From the NCBI RefSeq assembly GCF_001279775.1, contig NZ_LGDG01000282.1, positions 1 through 34,702 of the forward strand: a DNA stretch of 34,702 nucleotides, read 5' to 3'. Shown piece after piece: positions 15,379 to 24,318 of the stretch. The notes below the pieces were generated by a model. The model ran no database searches and was not told where the DNA came from. It was given only the letters and a program-made list of their open reading frames with translations. Each line of letters starts with the position of its first letter. Position 1 is the first letter of the stretch. The DNA is from Streptomyces sp. MMG1533 (GTDB lineage: Bacteria > Actinomycetota > Actinomycetes > Streptomycetales > Streptomycetaceae). The translations under genes were made by a program, and so were the position numbers.

Positions 15379-16788
15379 CTACCGGCGGTCCTCCTCGTCC
15401 CGTGGGGCCTCTCGCCGACGCGAGCGCGGAAGGACCCTCAAGGCGTCCCCTATGTCCGCTACCTCCAGCACCTTCATGCCGGGCGGGACCTTGCCGGGAT
15501 CGCCCGGAACGAGCGCGTGCGTGAAGCCCAGACGGTGCGCTTCGGAGAGCCGGCGCTGCACGCCCGTGACCCGTCTGACCTCGCCCGCGAGGCCGACTTC
15601 GCCGATCGCGACGAGGTTCTTGGGCAGGGGGGTGTCGCTGGCCGCCGACGCCAGGGCGAGGGCGATGGCGAGGTCCGCGGCGGGCTCCGACAACTTCACA
15701 CCGCCGACCGTCGCGGAGTAGATGTCCCGTTTGCCCAGGGCGCTGATCCGGCCGCGCTGTTCCAGGACGGCCAGCATCATCGAGACACGGGAGGTCTCCA
15801 GCCCGGACGTGGTCCGCCTGGGGGAGGGGATCTGGGAGTCGACGGTGAGCGCCTGGACCTCGGCGACCAGCGGGCGGCGGCCCTCCAGGGTGACGGTCAG
15901 GCAGGTGCCGGGCACCGGCTCGGCCCGGCGGGTCAGGAACAGGCCGCTCGGGTCGGCGAGGCCGGTGATGCCCTCGTCGTGCAGCTCGAAGCAGCCGACC
16001 TCGTCCGTGGTGCCGTAGCGGTTCTTGACGCCTCGTACGAGACGCAGGCGCGCGTGCCGGTCGCCCTCGAAACTCAGCACGACGTCCACGAGGTGCTCCA
16101 GCAGGCGCGGGCCGGCGATCGCGCCGTCCTTGGTGACATGGCCCACAAGGAGGGTGGACATGCCGCGCTCCTTGGAGGCGCGGATCAGGGCGCCCGCGAC
16201 CTCGCGCACCTGGGACATGCCGCCGGGGGCGCCGTCGATCTCCGGGGAGGCGACCGTCTGCACGGAGTCGAGGATCAGCAGGGACGGCTTCACCGCGTCC
16301 AAGTGGCCGAGCACGGCGGCCAGGTCGGTCTCGGCGGCGAGATACAGGTGGTCGTCGATGGCCTTGATGCGGTCGGCGCGCAGCCGGACCTGGCTCGCCG
16401 ACTCCTCGCCGGTCACATAGAGAGTGCGGTGCTCGTCGCTCGCCGACTTGGCCGCCACGTCGAGCAGCAGCGTCGACTTGCCGACGCCGGGCTCGCCCGC
16501 GACCAGGACCACCGCGCCGGGCACCAGACCGCCGCCGAGCACCCGGTCCAGCTCGGGCACGCCGGTGGAGCGGGCCGTGGCCTGTCGGCCGTCGACCTGG
16601 CCGATGGGGACGGCGGAGGTGGTGACGCGGCCCGGTGCCGTCGTACGGACCGCGGGCGCGCCGTACTCCTCGATCGTCCCCCAGGCCTGGCATTCGGGGC
16701 AGCGGCCGAGCCACTTGGCCGTCTGCCAGCCGCACTCGGTGCAGCGGTAGGACGGGCGCTCCTTGGCGGACTTCGTACGGGCAGCCAT
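15379..16788 (-). CDS. radA: DNA repair protein RadA (Sms)
   Basis: The product is 469 residues. An N-terminal four-cysteine zinc finger (C16, C19, C30, C33) is followed by a RecA-like ATPase with Walker A GEPGVGKST (98-106), a Walker B-like LLILDSVQT segment, and the RadA-specific KNRYG motif. A Lon-protease-like C-terminal domain (about 325-455) follows; it contains PLPKNLVAIGEVGLAGEVR. Known role: branch migration and processing of recombination intermediates. The start ATG at 16788 has no good ribosome site, but TACGGT (16795-16800, minus) lies 6 bases upstream, so the message is probably leaderless. It is the first gene of the radA-disA pair. Confidence 0.96.
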   Translation of the reverse strand: MAARTKSAKERPSYRCTECGWQTAKWLGRCPECQAWGTIEEYGAPAVRTTAPGRVTTSAVPIGQVDGRQATARSTGVPELDRVLGGGLVPGAVVLVAGEPGVGKSTLLLDVAAKSASDEHRTLYVTGEESASQVRLRADRIKAIDDHLYLAAETDLAAVLGHLDAVKPSLLILDSVQTVASPEIDGAPGGMSQVREVAGALIRASKERGMSTLLVGHVTKDGAIAGPRLLEHLVDVVLSFEGDRHARLRLVRGVKNRYGTTDEVGCFELHDEGITGLADPSGLFLTRRAEPVPGTCLTVTLEGRRPLVAEVQALTVDSQIPSPRRTTSGLETSRVSMMLAVLEQRGRISALGKRDIYSATVGGVKLSEPAADLAIALALASAASDTPLPKNLVAIGEVGLAGEVRRVTGVQRRLSEAHRLGFTHALVPGDPGKVPPGMKVLEVADIGDALRVLPRSRRREAPRDEEDRR

Positions 16789-17019
16789 GCACGAACCGTA
16801 ACCGCCGCCACTGACAACCCGGCCCGCGGCCGACGGAGGCGGCCCGGACGCCCGTCCCTCACCTCGCCGTGCACCCTCTGGAACCGGCCACCGCCGTCGG
16901 GAACAAGCCACGGAATGGGTCCTTCCTGTCCCCCATTGAGGGATCGTTTCACCCGTACGGATTAAATGTGCTCAAGGGTGCCTAAGGGCCCAACTCCCGC
17001 CGCCTACGGTCCACGGGTG

Positions 17020-18714
17020 ATGAGCAGCAGTCCGCAGACCTCGACCCGCACCACCGGCGCACACCGGGCGCACCGGGAGGGGCGCGACCGCGCGGCGGCG
17101 CGCACGCTGGCGCAGCGCCCGCCCGCGCGCTACGAGCCCTATCTGGATGGCCTGTTCACCTACTGCCTGTCCGTGCTGTGCGAACACGACACCGCGACCG
17201 AGGCCCTGGGTGACGTCCTGGCCCTGGCCGACAAGCGCCGCGGCCCGGACGCGGCAGGCGACCGCCGGGCCTGGCTGTACGCGCTGGCCCGCTGGGCCTG
17301 TCTGCGCAAGCTGACCGAGGCCAAGCAGAAACGTCAGGCCACCCACGCGGCGGGCCGCGTCGGCGTCGAGCGCCGCCCCTCCCCGACCCCGCCGGTCTCC
17401 GAGGAGACGCAGGAGCAGCGCCGGCGCGAACTGGCCCTGCTCGCCTGGCCGGAGGCCGCCGGCACCACCCCGGAGCAGCGCGAGGCGCTCGAACTCGCCG
17501 TGCGCCACCATCTCGCCGCCCACGAGCTCGCCGCCGTCCTCGGCATGGACCTGACCGCCGCCCGCGAACTGCTCGCCTCCGCCGCCTGCGAGGTCGAGCG
17601 CACGCGCGCGGCCCTCGCCGTCGTCGAGACCGGCGGCTGCCCGGGCGTGGCCCGGCTCACCGGTGACAACCAGCTGGTGCTCAGTGCCGCCGTGCGCCGC
17701 GAGCTCGTCCGGCACGTCGACGACTGCCCGCGCTGTCGCCGTACGGCCGAGCGGGCGGTCCCCGGCCGCTGGCCCGGTGCCGCCGTCACCCCCGCCGAGC
17801 TGCCCGTCCTGGAAGCACCCCGCACGGCCCTGCACGTCGCCATGGCGCACCTCCCGCGCGCGCGGGGCGCCACCGCGCCCCGCTTCGACCGGCGCGGCTT
17901 CCCGATGGACCCCAAGGACCGGGCCGCCCGAAGGGACCGCCTACGCGCGCGTGCCGTCACGACGACCGTCGTCGCCACCGTCGTCGCCGCACCCGTGCTC
18001 GCCCTCTGGGCCGCCTACCGGGGCGCCCCGACCGGCGAGAGTCCGGGCGGTGCCGCCAGCGCCAGCGAGGCGCACGGCCCCGACTTCCTCGACGGCGAGT
18101 CGGCGACCGGCGGCTACGAGAACGCCGGCAACGCCAGCACCCGCCCCGGCGGCCGCTTCACCAAGGGCGACAAGCCCGACGTGTCCGTGGCGGTCATCAG
18201 CGTCGCCGGCGCCGGCAAGAAGGGCGCCGGGCATCTGGAGGTGACCGCCGACAACACCGGCGACACCACGCTGATCACCCTCGACGCGAGCGGTTCCGCG
18301 CCGGTGCGCTGGTCCGCGAACACCGGAGCCTCCTGGCTCTACCTCAGCCGGTCGTCCGGAACACTCGAACCGGGCGAATCGTTGACGATCAAGGTGTACG
18401 TCGACCATCTGCGCGAGCCGTCCGGCTACTGGACGGCGCGCGTGGCGGTCTCACCGGCCGGCGCCATCGTCTCCATCGAGGGCTACGGCACCGCACCCAG
18501 CCCCTCCGCCCCGGCCCCCGGTCCCGGCCGACCCAGCGACCTGCCCCCGTCCGATCCCGACCCGACCCCGACGACCCCGGAACCCTCGGACCCCGCCCCG
18601 AGCGACCCGCCCTCCTCGCCCGAGCCGGATCCCACGCCCACCGACGCCGCCTCGTCCGACCCGGAGGACTCGAAGCCACCGCCCGGCGGCGGCCCGAGTC
18701 CGTCCACGTCGTAG
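17020..18714 (+). CDS. Sigma-like / HxxxCxxC zinc-finger / TM / BACON-domain fusion protein
   Basis: The product is 564 residues. Residues 38-100 resemble ECF sigma region 2, ending RRAWLYALARWACLRKL. Residues 137-200 resemble sigma region 4, with TPEQREALELAVRHH and LAAVLGMDLTAARELLAS. A zinc-binding anti-sigma-type motif HVDDCPRC (H232, C236, C239) follows. One TM helix lies at about 312-333. An extracytoplasmic beta-domain (about 390-490) has SGAPVRWS-like and WLYLSRSSGTLEPGES signatures of a BACON/Ig-like fold. The tail (about 491-564) is Pro/Ser/Asp-rich and probably spans wall. A GTG directly before the ATG (17017) is an alternative start; TACGGT at 17005-17010 suggests a leaderless message. 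Function is unknown; a membrane-tethered regulator is an inference. Confidence 0.85.
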   Translation: MSSSPQTSTRTTGAHRAHREGRDRAAARTLAQRPPARYEPYLDGLFTYCLSVLCEHDTATEALGDVLALADKRRGPDAAGDRRAWLYALARWACLRKLTEAKQKRQATHAAGRVGVERRPSPTPPVSEETQEQRRRELALLAWPEAAGTTPEQREALELAVRHHLAAHELAAVLGMDLTAARELLASAACEVERTRAALAVVETGGCPGVARLTGDNQLVLSAAVRRELVRHVDDCPRCRRTAERAVPGRWPGAAVTPAELPVLEAPRTALHVAMAHLPRARGATAPRFDRRGFPMDPKDRAARRDRLRARAVTTTVVATVVAAPVLALWAAYRGAPTGESPGGAASASEAHGPDFLDGESATGGYENAGNASTRPGGRFTKGDKPDVSVAVISVAGAGKKGAGHLEVTADNTGDTTLITLDASGSAPVRWSANTGASWLYLSRSSGTLEPGESLTIKVYVDHLREPSGYWTARVAVSPAGAIVSIEGYGTAPSPSAPAPGPGRPSDLPPSDPDPTPTTPEPSDPAPSDPPSSPEPDPTPTDAASSDPEDSKPPPGGGPSPSTS

Positions 18715-18736
18715 GCCGTAAGGGCCCAAAGCTTTG

Positions 18737-19585
18737 TCAGCCGACGGGGTCCGCCGGATGCGGCGCCAGCAGCGGCAGCTGCGAGGCCAGCCGCTCCTCG
18801 CACAGCTCGACCAGGCGGTCGTAGCCCGCCTTGCCCATCAGCTCGACCAACTCCGGCCGGTAGGAGACGTACACCGGGTCACCCGCGCCGTGCGCCGAGG
18901 TCGCCGATGTGCACCACCAGTGCAGGTCGTGGCCGCCCGGGCCCCAGCCCCGGCGGTCGTACTCACCGATCGACACCTGGAGCACGCGCGTGTCGTCGGG
19001 CCGGTCGATCCAGTCGTACGTCCGCCGCACCGGCAGCTGCCAGCAGACGTCCGGCTTGGTCTCCAGCGGCTCGCGGCCCTCCTTCAGGGCGAGGATGTGC
19101 AGCGAGCAGCCCGCGCCGCCCGCGAACCCCGGCCGGTTCTGGAAGATGCAGGAGCCCTGGTGAGGGCGGGTCTGGCGGTCGCCGTCCTCGTCCTCCGAGA
19201 CCCAGCCGTTGCGCGTGCCCTCGTCGTGGTACTGCCAGATATCCGGCGTGAGCCTGGCCACATGGCCGGCGACCCGCTTCTCGTCGTCCTCGTCGGAGAA
19301 GTGGGCGCCCAGAGTGCAGCACCCGTCGTCCGCGCGGCCCGCCTGGATGCCCTGGCAGCCACTGCCGAAGATGCAGTTCCACCGAGAGGTCAGCCATGTC
19401 AGATCGCAGCGGAAGACCTGCTCGTCGTCCGCCGGATCAGGGAATTCCACCCATGCGCGCGCGAAGTCGAGCCCCTTCTCGTCGCCTGCCGGGGCCTGCT
19501 TCGACTTCTTCGGTGCTTTCGCCTGCGAAGAACCCTTGGCTGTTTTGGCCGTCTTGTCACTCTTCGCCTTTTTCGTCTTTGGCAC
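18737..19585 (-). CDS. Conserved-looking cysteine-rich protein of unknown function
   Basis: The product is 282 residues. A Lys/Ala/Ser-rich basic N-terminus (1-38) is probably disordered. The body has many Cys, Trp and His residues. Notable clusters are [43 protein letters not shown] and [11 protein letters not shown], then [12 protein letters not shown] near the C-terminus. The pattern suggests a bound metal or iron-sulphur cluster, loosely like YkgJ-type cysteine-cluster proteins, but I cannot assign a family. There is no signal peptide or TM segment. The GTG start at 19585 has TACCCT (19592-19597, minus) 6 bases upstream, so it is probably leaderless. It is divergent from the Ppx/GppA gene and convergent with the fusion-protein gene. 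Confidence 0.83.
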   Translation of the reverse strand: MPKTKKAKSDKTAKTAKGSSQAKAPKKSKQAPAGDEKGLDFARAWVEFPDPADDEQVFRCDLTWLTSRWNCIFGSGCQGIQAGRADDGCCTLGAHFSDEDDEKRVAGHVARLTPDIWQYHDEGTRNGWVSEDEDGDRQTRPHQGSCIFQNRPGFAGGAGCSLHILALKEGREPLETKPDVCWQLPVRRTYDWIDRPDDTRVLQVSIGEYDRRGWGPGGHDLHWWCTSATSAHGAGDPVYVSYRPELVELMGKAGYDRLVELCEERLASQLPLLAPHPADPVG

Positions 19586-19680
19586 CCGTCCAGGGTAAGT
19601 CGCCCGAGGACGGTCCAGGGACAGGTCCGAGGGCGGCGCCGGGGGCAGTGCACGGTTCGGCTGGCAGTAGCGTTCCGTAC

Positions 19681-20613
19681 ATGAGACTCGGTGTCCTCGA
19701 CGTGGGATCGAACACGGTGCATCTGCTGGTGGTGGACGCGCACCCGGGCGCGCACCCCCTGCCCGCGCACTCGCACAAGGCGGAGCTGCGCCTTGCCCAA
19801 CTCCTCGACGGGGACGGAGCCATCGGACCCGAAGGGGTCGAGAAACTCGTCGGGGTCATCCAGGACGCGCTCCAGGCCGCCGAGGACAAGGGCGTCGAGG
19901 ACGTGCTGCCGTTCGCGACCTCCGCCGTGCGCGAGGCCAGCAACGCGGACGACGTCCTCGCGCGCGTGCAGGCCGAGACCGGTGTCGACCTCCAGGTCCT
20001 CACCGGCGCCGAGGAGGCCCGGCTCACCTTCCTCGCCGCCCGCCGCTGGTTCGGCTGGTCCGCGGGCAAACTGCTCGTCCTCGACATCGGCGGCGGCTCC
20101 CTGGAGATCGCGTACGGCATGGACGAGGAGCCCGACGCGGCCGTCTCGCTGCCCCTCGGCGCGGGCCGCCTCACCGCGGGCTGGCTCCCCGGCGACCCCC
20201 CGGACCCCGAGGCGATAAGGGCCCTGCGGCGGCACGTCCGCGCCCAGATCGCCCGCTCGGTCGGCGAGTTCACCCGCCTCGGCGCCCCCGACCACGTCGT
20301 CGCCACGTCCAAGACCTTCAAGCAACTGGCCCGCCTGGCCGGCGCCGCCCGCTCCACGGAGGGCCTCTACGTCCAGCGCGAACTCAAGCGCGAGTCCCTG
20401 GAGGCCTGGGTTCCCCGGCTCGCCGGCATGACGACCGCCGAGCGGGCCGACCTCCCCGGAGTCTCCGAGGGCCGCGCGAGCCAGCTCCTCGCGGGCGCGT
20501 TGGTGGCCGAGGGGGCGATGGACCTGTTCGGCGTGGAGAGCGCGGAGATCTGCCCGTGGGCGCTGCGGGAGGGCGTGATCCTGCGCAGACTGGATCACAT
20601 GGGGTCGGCATAG
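19681..20613 (+). CDS. Ppx/GppA family phosphatase
   Basis: The product is 310 residues, the length of short actinobacterial Ppx/GppA proteins. The actin-like ATPase fold is clear: [17 protein letters not shown] (phosphate-1), [15 protein letters not shown] (phosphate-2), and the family segments [16 protein letters not shown] and [14 protein letters not shown]. Known family activities are exopolyphosphatase and pppGpp 5'-phosphatase; which applies here is not visible. It lacks the C-terminal HD-like domain of E. coli Ppx. TAGCGT (19668-19673) lies 7 bases before the ATG, so it is probably leaderless. Confidence 0.92.
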   Translation: MRLGVLDVGSNTVHLLVVDAHPGAHPLPAHSHKAELRLAQLLDGDGAIGPEGVEKLVGVIQDALQAAEDKGVEDVLPFATSAVREASNADDVLARVQAETGVDLQVLTGAEEARLTFLAARRWFGWSAGKLLVLDIGGGSLEIAYGMDEEPDAAVSLPLGAGRLTAGWLPGDPPDPEAIRALRRHVRAQIARSVGEFTRLGAPDHVVATSKTFKQLARLAGAARSTEGLYVQRELKRESLEAWVPRLAGMTTAERADLPGVSEGRASQLLAGALVAEGAMDLFGVESAEICPWALREGVILRRLDHMGSA

Positions 20614-20759
20614 GGCGTCGGAGGCGCGGGACCGTCCGGTGTGCGGCTTCGCCGCGTGGGTGGGACAAGCCACCCGCACCCGCACCCGCCTATGGCGAAC
20701 AACACAACGGCGAAGAGGCACCCCGCACCCACCCGACCGCACCCCGTAATCTGTCCCCC

Positions 20760-21584
20760 ATGGCAGAGCCAGTCGTACGCATCCCGGATGCGAAGGTCGC
20801 CCTGTCCACGGCCTCCGTCTATCCGGAGTCGACGGCGACCGCCTTCGAGATCGCCGCGCGCCTCGGTTACGACGGCGTCGAGGTCATGGTGTGGACCGAC
20901 CCCGTCAGCCAGGACATCCAGGCGCTGCGCAGACTCAGCGACTACCACCGCATCCCGATCCTCGCGGTGCACGCCCCCTGCCTGCTCATCACGCAGCGCG
21001 TGTGGTCCACCGACCCCTGGACCAAGCTCCAGCGCGCCCAGGCGGCCGCCGAGAAGCTCGGCGCGAGCACGGTCGTCGTGCACCCGCCCTTCCGCTGGCA
21101 GCGCCAGTACGCCCGTGACTTCGTCACCGGGATCTGGCGCATGGCGAACGAGACGGACGTACGGTTCGCCGTCGAGAACATGTACCCCTGGCGCTACCGC
21201 GACCGCGAGATGCTCGCCTACGCGCCCGACTGGGACGTGACGAAGGAGGACTACCGTCACTTCACGATCGATCTCAGTCATGCGGCCACGGCCCGTTCCG
21301 ACGCCATCCAGATGATCGACCGCATGGCCGACCGGCTCGGCCACGTCCACCTCGCGGACGGCCGGGGTTCGGCGAAGGACGAGCACCTCGTCCCGGGCCG
21401 CGGCAACCAGCCCTGCGCCGAGGTGCTGGAACGTCTGGCTCTGACCGGCTTCGACGGCCATGTCGTCATCGAGGTCAACACCCGGCGGGCCATGTCCAGC
21501 GCCGAACGTGAGGCCGACCTCGCCGAGGCCCTGGCCTTCACGCGGCTGCACCTGGCCTCGGCGGCGAAGGTGCCCCGCCCGTGA
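20760..21584 (+). CDS. Sugar phosphate isomerase/epimerase-like TIM-barrel protein (AP endonuclease 2 superfamily)
   Basis: The product is 274 residues. The xylose isomerase-like TIM barrel is seen in repeated strand segments: [66 protein letters not shown] and HVVIEVNTR. These carry the metal-ligand histidines, glutamates and aspartate of the family. The substrate is unknown. TAATCT (20747-20752) lies 7 bases before the ATG, suggesting a leaderless message. Its stop overlaps the GTG start of the TetR gene by 4 bases, so the two are co-translated. Confidence 0.88.
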   Translation: MAEPVVRIPDAKVALSTASVYPESTATAFEIAARLGYDGVEVMVWTDPVSQDIQALRRLSDYHRIPILAVHAPCLLITQRVWSTDPWTKLQRAQAAAEKLGASTVVVHPPFRWQRQYARDFVTGIWRMANETDVRFAVENMYPWRYRDREMLAYAPDWDVTKEDYRHFTIDLSHAATARSDAIQMIDRMADRLGHVHLADGRGSAKDEHLVPGRGNQPCAEVLERLALTGFDGHVVIEVNTRRAMSSAEREADLAEALAFTRLHLASAAKVPRP

Positions 21585-22186
21585 GCGACGTCACCGCACG
21601 CAAGCGGGGCCGCCGCCGTCGTACGGAATCGGCCGACACCCGCGACCGCATCCTGGCCGTGGCCCGCGAGGAGTTCTCCGAGCGGGGCTACGAGCGGACG
21701 TCCGTACGCGGCATCGCCAAGGCGGCCGGCGTCGACTCGGCCCTGGTCCACCACTACTTCGGCACCAAGGAGCAGGTCTTCGAGGCGGCCATCGAGGTCG
21801 CCATCGCTCCTGTCCTCAGGGTGCGTGACGTGGTCCTCGACGGCCCCGTGGACACCGTCGGAGAGCGTCTGACCCGCATGATGTTCGGTCTCTGGGAGAA
21901 CCCGGTGACCCGGACGCCGCTGCTCGCGATCGTCCGTTCGGCGGTGAACAACGACATCGCGGCCACCGTCTTCCGCCGCCTGGTCTCCGTACAGCTGCTG
22001 CGCCGCATCGCGGGCGAGCTCGAGGCCCCCGACGCGGAACTGCGCGCCGAGCTGGCGGCCGCGCAGCTGGTCGGCACCGCCATGCTCCGGTATGTGATCA
22101 AGGTGGAGCCGCTGGCGTCGGCGGACGTGGAGGACATCATCGCGCGGCTGGCGCCGGTGGTGCAGGGGCATCTGACCAACCCCTAG
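21581..22186 (+). CDS. TetR family transcriptional regulator
   Basis: The product is 201 residues. A basic N-terminus (RKRGRRRR) precedes the [23 protein letters not shown], then [18 protein letters not shown] with the signature [11 protein letters not shown]. The C-terminal domain ends [18 protein letters not shown], a pattern of a common actinobacterial TetR_C subgroup. GTG at 21581 overlaps the isomerase-like gene stop (GTGA). Its target is not evident; a role in regulating the coupled upstream gene is inference. Confidence 0.92.
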   Translation: MSDVTARKRGRRRRTESADTRDRILAVAREEFSERGYERTSVRGIAKAAGVDSALVHHYFGTKEQVFEAAIEVAIAPVLRVRDVVLDGPVDTVGERLTRMMFGLWENPVTRTPLLAIVRSAVNNDIAATVFRRLVSVQLLRRIAGELEAPDAELRAELAAAQLVGTAMLRYVIKVEPLASADVEDIIARLAPVVQGHLTNP

Positions 22187-22325
22187 TGACCGTGCCCCCG
22201 GCAAAGGTGAGACGTGCATCCCGCATTCCGGACAGGCCGTCCGCCCCCTGGACGACCGGCGTAGGCTCGTTAGCAGTCAGAAGTCTCTGATCGCAGTCTC
22301 TGCAGTCCCGAAGGAGCGAGCGACG

Positions 22326-24179
22326 ATGCCCGAGCTGAGGTCCCGCACAGTCACCCACGGCCGCAACATGGCGGGCGCCCGCGCCCTTATGCGCGCCTCC
22401 GGTGTACCCGGTGCGGACATCGGCCGCAAGCCGATCATCGCGGTCGCCAACAGCTTCACGGAGTTCGTGCCGGGCCACACCCACCTGCAGCCGGTCGGCC
22501 GGATCGTCAGCGAAGCCATCACGGCGGCCGGCGGCATCCCGCGCGAGTTCAACACGATCGCGGTGGACGACGGCATCGCGATGGGCCACGGAGGAATGCT
22601 CTACAGCCTCCCCTCCCGCGACCTGATCGCGGACAGCGTGGAGTACATGGTCGAGGCGCACTGCGCCGACGCCCTGGTCTGCATCTCCAACTGCGACAAG
22701 ATCACTCCGGGCATGCTCAACGCGGCCCTGCGGCTGAACATCCCGACGGTCTTCGTCTCCGGCGGCCCGATGGAGTCCGGCCGCGCCACCCTCGTCGACG
22801 GCACGGTCCGCACGCTCGACCTGGTCGACGCGATGTCCGAGGCCGTGAACGAAAAGATCTCGGACGAGGACATCCTCCGTATCGAGGAGAACGCCTGCCC
22901 GACCTGCGGCAGCTGTTCCGGCATGTTCACCGCCAACTCGATGAACTGCCTCACCGAGGCCATCGGCCTCTCGCTCCCCGGCAACGGCTCGGTCCTGGCC
23001 ACGCACACGGCCCGCAAGCAGCTGTACGTCGACGCCGCGCGCACGGTCATGGACATCACCAAGCGCTACTACGAGCAGGACGACGAGACGGTCCTGCCCC
23101 GCAACATCGCCACCGTCGCGGCCTTCGAGAACGCGATGGCCCTGGACATCGCCATGGGCGGCTCGACCAACACGATCCTGCACCTGCTGGCGGCGGCCCA
23201 GGAGGCGGGTGTCCCGTTCGGCCTGGAGGAGATCAACGAGGTCTCGCGCCGGGTGCCCTGCCTCGCCAAGGTCGCCCCGAACGTCGCGAAGAACCGCACG
23301 TACTACATGGAGGACGTGCACCGCGCCGGCGGCATCCCCGCCCTCCTCGGCGAACTGCACCGCGCGGGCCTGCTGAGGGAGGACGTGCACTCGGTCCACA
23401 GCCCGTCCCTGTCGGACTGGCTGAAGACCTGGGACGTCCGCGGGGGCTCCCCGTCCCCCGAGGCCCTGGAACTGTGGCACGCGGCCCCCGGCTGCGTCCG
23501 TTCCGCCGAGGCCTTCTCCCAGTCCGAGCGCTGGGAGGCCCTGGACGAGGACGCCGAGGGCGGCTGCATCCGCAGCGCCGAGCACGCGTACTCGAAGGAC
23601 GGCGGCCTGGCGGTCCTCAAGGGCAACCTGGCCGTGGACGGCTGCGTGGTCAAGACGGCTGGCGTCGACGAGTCGATCTGGACCTTCGAGGGCCCGGCGG
23701 TCGTCTGCGAGTCGCAGGAAGAGGCCGTCGAGAAGATCCTCAACAAGCAGGTGACCGACGGCGACGTCGTCGTCATCCGCTACGAGGGCCCCAAGGGCGG
23801 CCCCGGCATGCAGGAGATGCTCTACCCGACGTCCTTCCTCAAGGGCCGCGGCCTCGGCAAGACCTGCGCCCTGATCACCGACGGCCGCTTCTCCGGCGGT
23901 ACCTCGGGCCTGTCGATCGGTCACGCGTCGCCGGAGGCGGCGTCCGGCGGCACGATCGCCCTCGTCGAGGACGGCGACCGCATCCGCATCGACATCCCGG
24001 GCCGCACGATCGAGCTCCTGGTGGACGAGACCGAACTGTCTCGGCGTGAGCAGGCCTTGGGCGGCGTCTACGCCCCGAAGAACCGCGAGCGCAAGGTGTC
24101 GGCCGCGCTGCGGGCGTACGCCGCGATGGCCACGAGCGCGGACAAGGGCGCGGTGCGGGACGTCAGCATGCTGGGCTGA
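22326..24179 (+). CDS. ilvD: Dihydroxy-acid dehydratase
   Basis: The product is 617 residues, the length of E. coli IlvD. Family blocks are present throughout: [24 protein letters not shown] with C123, [20 protein letters not shown] with C191, C194 and C197, and [12 protein letters not shown] near the end. The N-terminal region has the [10 protein letters not shown] form of the E. coli-type [4Fe-4S] enzymes rather than the Cys-containing form of the [2Fe-2S] type. Known role: dehydrates dihydroxy-isovalerate and dihydroxy-methylvalerate in valine, leucine and isoleucine synthesis. AAGGAG lies 8-9 bases before the ATG. The gene appears to be alone, with a terminator-like hairpin downstream. 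Confidence 0.97.
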   Translation: MPELRSRTVTHGRNMAGARALMRASGVPGADIGRKPIIAVANSFTEFVPGHTHLQPVGRIVSEAITAAGGIPREFNTIAVDDGIAMGHGGMLYSLPSRDLIADSVEYMVEAHCADALVCISNCDKITPGMLNAALRLNIPTVFVSGGPMESGRATLVDGTVRTLDLVDAMSEAVNEKISDEDILRIEENACPTCGSCSGMFTANSMNCLTEAIGLSLPGNGSVLATHTARKQLYVDAARTVMDITKRYYEQDDETVLPRNIATVAAFENAMALDIAMGGSTNTILHLLAAAQEAGVPFGLEEINEVSRRVPCLAKVAPNVAKNRTYYMEDVHRAGGIPALLGELHRAGLLREDVHSVHSPSLSDWLKTWDVRGGSPSPEALELWHAAPGCVRSAEAFSQSERWEALDEDAEGGCIRSAEHAYSKDGGLAVLKGNLAVDGCVVKTAGVDESIWTFEGPAVVCESQEEAVEKILNKQVTDGDVVVIRYEGPKGGPGMQEMLYPTSFLKGRGLGKTCALITDGRFSGGTSGLSIGHASPEAASGGTIALVEDGDRIRIDIPGRTIELLVDETELSRREQALGGVYAPKNRERKVSAALRAYAAMATSADKGAVRDVSMLG

Positions 24180-24192
24180 GGGCTTGTTTGCG

Positions 24193-24226
24193 GGGGCCGT
24201 CTCTTCGGGGGCGGCCCCTTCTTCTT
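24193..24226 (+). terminator. Probable ilvD terminator
   Basis: A 7-bp GC stem (24193-24199 with 24212-24218) with a 12-base loop starts 13 bases after the ilvD stop and runs into TTCTTCTT, which is also the first part of the tandem repeat array. Confidence 0.6.
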
Positions 24227-24318
24227 GGGTGCGACCAGTTCTTCTTGGGTGCGGCCAGTTCTTCTCGGGTGCTACCAGTTCTTCTCGGGCGCGACCAGTT
24301 CTTCCCGGGTACTACCAG
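24219..24318. repeat. Five tandem 20-bp repeats between ilvD and the kinase gene
   Basis: Five contiguous units start at 24219, 24239, 24259, 24279 and 24299. Units 1 and 2 differ at one base; the others differ at a few positions. The shared core is TTCTTC-(T/C)-(T/C)-GGG-(T/C)-(G/A)-C-(G/T)-(A/G)-CCAG. The fifth unit includes the stop codon of the convergent kinase gene (24312-24314). The period is not a multiple of three and no continuous protein reading is implied. Confidence 0.93.

Noticed and set aside
20643..20655. Terminator after the Ppx/GppA gene
   Set aside because: Only a 5-bp stem with a 3-base loop and no T-run, too weak to list as a feature.
22137..23924. Open minus-strand frame of 595 codons across ilvD
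   Set aside because: Antisense shadow of a clearly assigned ilvD gene; composition is typical of high-GC antisense frames.
24219..24318. CRISPR array
   Set aside because: The repeats are contiguous with no unique spacers and the 20-base units vary; no cas genes are nearby.
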